Origin: Chrysoperla carnea
Lineage: Eukaryota > Arthropoda > Insecta > Neuroptera > Chrysopidae
Direction of reading: 5' to 3'
Length of the DNA stretch: 64,000 nt
Assembly (NCBI RefSeq): GCF_905475395.1
Contig: NC_058339.1
Coordinates: 56,491,172-56,555,171 of the forward strand
In this document: positions 58,345 through 64,000 of the stretch, piece after piece
Numbering within the stretch: position 1 is the first letter of the stretch
Layout of the letters: each line of letters opens with the position of its first letter
Position numbers and translations under genes: made by a program
Notes under the pieces: generated by a model
The model's database searches: none
Seen by the model: only the letters and a program-made list of their open reading frames with translations
What the model was told of the DNA's origin: nothing

Positions 58345-61300
58345 TTATTTATCAAGTTTTAATACAATGGAATCACCACTACGTAAACGAATAAAATTAA
58401 AATTAATTCGTTGATCTTGAATTTCAGTGTTTGTGGCAACAATTACAGTACCACTATAATACAGTGACGATAAATCAACAGTTTGTGTCATATTACTTAA
58501 ATTACTAACAATCACAAACGTATTACGACGGGGATACCATCGTTCAATTACCAAAATATTATTACCCGAATAACGTACAGCCGCATTACATGTTATTATT
58601 GAATCCTTCCAAATACCATTCACATAAATCGTTGGATTCTCCATACGTAACTTAGTCATTTTTGTAATTGCATTTATATAATTGAAATTTTTATATTCGG
58701 GTTTTCCTGGTAGCCACGGTAAAGAATTATGACGGGAATCATGATTCGATTTATCATTTTTTTGCCATAGCATGGTTGTTAATTGATGTAAATGTTTTAA
58801 ATCAGCACGTTCACCATTCGAATCAATCACTTCACCCAATGCTATCTCATCTCCATAAAAAAGACTTGGCGTACCAGGCAATATGAATTGAATTAAAATT
58901 GCACCAAGTGTTGTATTTTGTAACATGGATGATAAACGATGTGAATCGACATTACCAGTACTCCATTGTACCCATGGTGCACTTGGCTTCGACCATAAAA
59001 TACCTTCTTGGGTTTGTTCAATTTGATTACGTAGTCCGTCAGCTCCATTATCAAAATTTAATTTAATATCAACCAAATCGATTCGATTCAATAAAATACT
59101 ATGCATATATTTGGGTGTTAACTTAAATGTATCATAATTTACAATTAATATTCTTTCAGATCCACATAATAATTTCCATTCTCGTATGGATTGTGCAAAA
59201 TATGGATCATGCACAAATTTTTCAATACCTTTAAAATTAAATTAAATATTTAATAATTAAAAAAATGTTTAATGATTATAAACAAAATTAAATATACATT
59301 AAGACAGTGAATAAATATATACTCTGAGTCAAAATGAATGCAAAACTGAAATCATTCTTATTATAACATTACATGTATCCACATTCTAAATGTTATAGTA
59401 ATAACACTTAGAATGGTAAAACACATGTATTTTCTATGACACAGAGTGTACACAGCGATCACTGTGTACACTCTGAGTCACAGAAAATACACGTGTTTTA
59501 CCATTCTAAATGTTACTACTATAACATTATATGTGAATACGTTTAATGTTATAATACGAACCTTCTGCTTTGGCCTTCAGACATTCTAAGTACTGACAGT
59601 TTAGAAAATATTTCTCAAATTTACAAAATATACTTAGAATGGTTACAAATGCATAATTGTTAAACATAATAAAAACAACAAGATACTAAAAAGATGTTCT
59701 TAGCCACTACAGCAGCTGATTACTTAGAGGCTCATAAATACGTAAATTAATTTTCTTGAATTAGGTACGTGATTAAAAACTTAGAGGGAACATTCATTTT
59801 TTTTCATATTTTACATATGGTTTCATATGTTCCACCTCGTTTCTTTGGAGCAACTAATAGACAAGGATCTAGCCCGAAAAATTAATCAAGACTCTGATTT
59901 GGACGCTGGCCACATCAGTTGTTAGAATCTTTTCCAAAAATAACGATTAAACGATTGTTTTATGAATTTGTTACGCAAATTGGATCTAGCCACTCTAGAG
60001 GAAAAAATATTTGAAGAAATAATAAGTCTTAATAAGGAGATAATAAGTCTTAATAGAAAGTCTTAATAATAAGTCTTAATAGAAACTCTGAAAAAATCTT
60101 AGGAACTCTGAACCTCAACGTTTTTGAACTGTCTAATTCAGACCTAATAAGTCAGAGTTATTCAAAGTTCTTAAGACTTTTTCAGAGTTTCTAAGACTTA
60201 TTAATTCTCAGTCCTTTTTCAAATCCGTTCTAAATTTAAGTTAACTATTTTGACATAAAAGATTTAAGAAAAAATTTTAAATTGTCATATTTTCAAAGGA
60301 AACGTAAATGATTATCAAGTATTTTTTTAAAGAGATTCTAACAATTAATGCAAGAACGGTCGCCCAGATAAGAATTCCGACCCATTTTTCGAGCAAGGGG
60401 CTTACTTATAACAAAACTAACAATTTAAATATTGTTAGCTGAATAAAAATGCGTACTTTGTAGAGGTCAATAGCTCTCAACCCAAGAAAATCGCCCCAAA
60501 TTAATAACGACCGTGAGTTCGATTCAAAATCAGATGTATATTTCTTCGAAATAAACATAAATATGTTTCATACAAATGTTTCAATACCTTTTAAATAAAA
60601 TCCATCGACTCCATGATTTAACCAAAATCGTATTGCTTTTGTTATAGTCGTCTCACTTTCAACCAATTCTGAATCTTCCTGTTCTTCGTCTGTTGCAGTT
60701 TGATTGTAACTCACACTATTCTCAATTTTATGAAACGTTTCATTTTTGATTAAAACTTCTGGAACACTTTGTTGATAATCACCGTGTAATGGCCATACAG
60801 GAAGATCTATAATCACTTTTATTTCATTCGAATGATAAAATTTAATCAAATTTTCAAAATCAGCCATTGTGCCCAAATTATGTTCTATATCAAATAAAGT
60901 AGAAATATTATGGAAATTTTCTGGATAATGTGGTGCTGGGAATATTGAATTTAATCGTATTCCACGTACACCTAATGATTTGATATATTCAACACGTTGT
61001 ACTATGCCACGTAAATCACCAATTTCATCACCATTTGAATCTTGAAAACTTGCTGGAAATATTTCGTATAATAATCCACCTTGATACCATTTCACCGGTG
61101 GATTACATGTTTTTGGTAATGTTACGACCATTGAAATAACAAGTACTACAGCGCTTAATACCGACAATAAAGTGCCGAATACACAAAATTTACGTATTAA
61201 TGGCCAATTCCATTTGAAGAAAAACATATTTTCGACTTTACGTTCATATGGCACATCCTTTGCTGAACGTGTTCCATTTTCCTGGAAAAAAATTCAATGA

Positions 61301-63419
61301 TTTAAATGTAATGCAACTTACTACTAGAAAATATTAAATGTACAAATAATTTTCAAAAATTTTGTAGCAATGTTTTGATCGATTGATTCTGGGTATCTCA
61401 GTTCTCGAATCGAAATTTTCAGAAGAGTATTTTGAAGCTTTTAGCTTTTAAATTTTTTTCTACGCGATTACTGATTCTAATAAAAAACTTAAGGAAAAAA
61501 ATTAACTCATTTTTGTTCTTATTTTGTTGAAAACTTTTTTGGGAATTCGTTTTTAGTTAAACCAACACGTGGATGACTTTCTATGTTAATTTTTCTCGAA
61601 GATATCAAATTTTTTCTGAAAAAGAATTTGTTTGACTTTCCTCACTAATATCTGTGCTACCACCAATAAACGCACAGAAGATGGAAGAATGGCTTCAAAA
61701 ACTTGAATACGTACCTAAAATATTTACTATTCCTTCTGAAACATCCTGTATTAGAACTTGACAGACAATATTATCCCATTTAGGGAGACAATTTCACCAA
61801 AACGGATGGTGAGATTGATGGATTTTTTTCGTATTTCTTAACAAAATATGAAAATATCATAAAATAGATGACAAAAAGTGACAATAAAAATAAAATCTAA
61901 TTAGACAGAGATCGGTCATGGTATTTGACGTCATTAACTGTGTTTGCCATGGAAATTCCATTCTCAATTCTGTTTTGCTAGAAAAAGATACAAGCAAATC
62001 TTTGATGGCTTTTATCTTGGTTGTTTTTATAGTTATTCGAAAAAAAATTTTCCTCTTCTGTTTGCTACATGTAGGAACTTTCATTTCAATTTTCTAAATA
62101 ACCGACATTTTTTTAAACAAATTTTGATATTTTTAACTTGTTTAATTAATATATGTGTGAATTGTCAATTAGTATAACGATCACGTTTTAATTACAAGAT
62201 TTACCTATCTATTACGAAAGTATTCATGAAATGATACCATAAACACACAATATTTTAATTACCGACCTTCAACACTTATTTACCATATATCAATTAATTT
62301 AAATTCGAGATTATAATAAGTATCTATAATATTATATAAGTCATATTTTAAAAATTATTAATTTTATTGAATACCAAATAGAAAGGTGTCATCATATTTA
62401 AATAGGCGCGTATTCAGAGAGGGCAATCGGGAGAAATTTCCTGTAATTTTGACTCAACAAATACAAAATCGGGTCCATTTCACAACTGGAGGAAGTATAG
62501 ATTCTGAAATCTATAAGCCTAAGTCAAAACCTATAACTGAAATCATTAATTAAAATTAAAAAAATTTTTTTTGGATACCACAGCGATAACGATGAAAAAT
62601 GGTAAATTATCATGAATCCAAGAAGCCCGGATTTTTTTCCTGGTATACACGTATTTTTTTCCCCTGAACCAAATAAAGGGGTGTTATAAGTTTAACCGCT
62701 CTATGTGTCTGTCTGCCTGGATTTGGATTTATTTGTTAAACTAATTTTATAGGGACTGTTCTTAGCTATGTTCCAAGCGCGAGTTAAGGGTTCCGTACCC
62801 GGAACAACTAAAAAATAGGCGATGATCCTCAAAATCGATCAATTTGGAGAAGGCTCTAATTAAAAAGGCAATTTAATGGAGAGTATTCTTAGATATTAAA
62901 AATGCGAGTTTAGGATTCCGTACCCGAAAAAAATCGGAGTTTTTAAAATTTTGTAAATTTCGCTTGTTTTAATTCTCTTTAATTAGAAAAATAACAAGTT
63001 AATTAATCAAAAATAGTCAAAGAAAAGTTCACTGTTTTATACCAATGTGAAAAAAATAACTTTAAGTTTCATAATCTACAATTATTGCATACTTTTTTAT
63101 AATACATATATCAGTTTGGTTAGTCACATTTCTTAATTAAATTATATCCCAATTAATTAAGTAAAGATGATTTTCCCAATCCTCCAATTTATTTATTTGA
63201 GCATCGTTTATTGCAAAACTTAATAAACAATAAAATTACATTTAATATTTACCTGAAATGTGACCCCCTCCCCTGATATATAATTGAATAACAATTCTAC
63301 GGAAGGTGGTACCTGTAATGCGATTCCATCTCCTGCCGTCTTTGTCAATGTTAAATAATTGTGTAATAATTGTACAGAAGCTGGTTCAGCTACTGAAGAA
63401 TTTGATGATGATAAATCAC
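58345..63419 (-). CDS. SLC3A2: CD98 heavy chain / 4F2hc-like amino acid transporter subunit (5' end not seen)
   Basis: Exons 63419-63253, 61281-60588 and 59228-58345 join in phase. SLC3 proteins are type II membrane glycoproteins that pair with a light-chain transporter (SLC7) and bring it to the surface. The cytoplasmic part ends AKDVPYERKVENMFFFKW; the single membrane segment is VFGTLLSVLSAVVLVISMVV. An alpha-amylase-like ectodomain follows from KWYQGGLLYEIFPASFQDSN with GDLRGIVQRVEYIKSLGVRG, HNLGTMADFENLI, VKVIIDLP-type strand, GVDGFYLKGIEKFV, WSTGNVDSHR and PGTPSLFYGDEIAL, ending SIVLKLDK. The amylase nucleophile position in GFRxD is GFYLK, so glycosidase activity is lost, as expected for CD98hc. 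N-glycosylation sites include NIS, NET and NQT. The first visible exon starts in phase, so an upstream exon is needed. rBAT (SLC3A1) is the alternative name used in insects. Confidence 0.92.
59359..59557. mobile_element. Foldback element with about 98-bp arms
   Basis: AGAATGGTAAAACACATGTA and CAGAGTGTACACAG on the left mirror TACACGTGTTTTACCATTCT and CTGTGTACACTCTG on the right around a centre near 59458. The arms are roughly 85-90 percent alike. A stray CTCTGAGTCA at 59322 suggests a second end nearby. Confidence 0.85.
60027..60202. mobile_element. Foldback element
   Basis: AATAAGTCTTAATAGAAACT then CTGAAAAAATCTTAGGAACT on the left mirrors AGTTCTTAAGACTTTTTCAG and AGTTTCTAAGACTTATT on the right. 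A short AATAAGTCTTAAT tandem adjoins it on the left from 60020. It lies in the SLC3A2 intron. Confidence 0.75.
61282..63252 (-). other. SLC3A2 intron between the first two visible exons
   Basis: About 2 kb, GT-AG on the minus strand (donor GTAAATATT, acceptor TTTTTTTCCAG). It contains an R2 copy at 62665-62967. No independent gene was seen; the frames at 61857 and 61944 overlap on opposite strands and match nothing. Confidence 0.8.
62665..62967 (+). repeat. R2 dispersed repeat, partly duplicated
   Basis: It starts CCCCTGAACCAAATAAAGGG and GTGTTATAAGTTTAACCGCT. It carries the block GTTCTTAGCTATG ... AAGGGTTCCGTACCCGGAAC and then a second version ATTCTTAGATATT ... AGGATTCCGTACCCGAAAAA. It ends ATTTTGTAAATTTCGCTTG, the R2 terminus. 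Confidence 0.8.
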
Positions 63420-64000
63420 CTAAAAGATAATATAATATATGTCTCCTCTCCATGTTCATTGTAATAATTTTTAATAACAAATAAAGACGATCCCAATCAT
63501 AAATCATATTTGTGTAAATTATTTTGGGTTTATAGTGTTAATTAAGGACGTTCATTAATAAATTTTACCACTATTGTCTTGTTTTCAAATTAAAAATTTC
63601 TTTTGAAATTGACTTGTTTAAGGATCAGATTAAAATACTTTTATATTTTCAACCACGAATCTGCTATTATTTTTGCTTATATCTCCAACAAATACTGCGT
63701 TTGTAGGGAATTAAATTTTTAGACTGTCAGGGCGCAACAGAAATATGGACATGTACAAAAAAAAAAAAAAATAACTAACAAACAAACAAACAAAACATAG
63801 TAAATTTTTTACATTCTGCCAATGATAGAGAGTATATATACAGGCACAGGCAACAGAAAAATTTATAAAATAACATTCATAACTAATAAATACATAATTA
63901 AAAATTAACATGTATTTATAAAAGACATAGAAAAACATTTTACAGTCTGCCGTTCATTTGAATAAAAGGCAAAACTGTTCAATAAACTAAAAATTGATTG
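63420..64000. other. Upstream intron or 5' flank of SLC3A2
   Basis: AT-rich; an A-run with an AACAAACAAACAAACAAAAC repeat lies at about 63757-63797. An acceptor TATCTTTTAG precedes the first visible SLC3A2 exon, so this is probably intron. An in-frame ATG at about 63460 would give a short alternative start; I consider it less likely. Confidence 0.5.

Larger units (their letters stand above)
59213..60591 (-). other. SLC3A2 intron with duplicated boundary sequence
   Basis: Intron 60587-59229 (1,359 bp). At the donor the sequence is AAAGGTATTGAAACATTTGT (minus strand of 60572-60591); at the acceptor it is AAAGGTATTGAAAAATTTGT (59213-59232). These 20 bases agree at 19 positions and both include AAAG|GT at the splice. 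The intron interior contains two foldback elements. Confidence 0.9.

Noticed and set aside
58345-63419. Active alpha-glucosidase/maltase
   Set aside because: It has an N-terminal membrane anchor and the nucleophile position in the GFRxD motif is GFYLK, so CD98hc fits better.

Overview
The window is AT-rich nuclear DNA from an insect. The genes have short exons, canonical GT-AG introns and insect-type families: glycoprotein hormone alpha-2 and beta-5, KLHL10, a SLPTX11-like secreted protein and CD98hc. The TTAGG-type tail on a SINE also fits an insect. I cannot name the species or the order. All splice models come from reading frames and splice sites by eye; each complete model closes in frame.

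Layout. 227-562 (+) is the 3' end of a fibrinogen-domain gene entering from the left. 1654-3933 (-) is a four-exon, cysteine-rich secreted protein. NDUFB5 (5010-5525, -) and parvin (5668-8368, +) are head to head across 142 bp. 9678-10955 (-) is a probable SWSAP1 with no recognisable P-loop. GPA2 (11872-13960, -) and GPB5 (31099-32410, +) diverge across about 17 kb filled with repeats. KLHL10 (36679-52131, +) spreads a 2.1 kb coding sequence over 15.5 kb. An SLC3A2/CD98hc gene (58345-63419, -) runs off the right side, and its first exon is probably outside.

How the genes relate. GPA2 and GPB5 encode the two cystine-knot subunits of one heterodimeric hormone (thyrostimulin type), so their linkage has functional meaning. 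NDUFB5 and parvin may share a bidirectional promoter. The other neighbours show no obvious common pathway.

The rest is a dense set of mostly non-autonomous repeats: hAT elements with 8-bp target duplications, a Tc1-like MITE with TA duplication, foldback elements, a tRNA-derived SINE, decayed LINE 3' ends, and two dispersed non-coding families, here called R1 and R2. R1 and R2 share one terminus (CAAGTGAAA). Points most worth a second look: the SLC3A2 intron flanked by a 19/20 direct duplication; two in-frame 5' splice sites in a duplicated SLC3A2 segment; the near-perfect palindrome of about 500 bp inside KLHL10; the SWSAP1 homolog without a P-loop; and the linked hormone subunits. I recognised no LTR retroelement, Polinton, CRISPR array or intact tRNA/rRNA gene.
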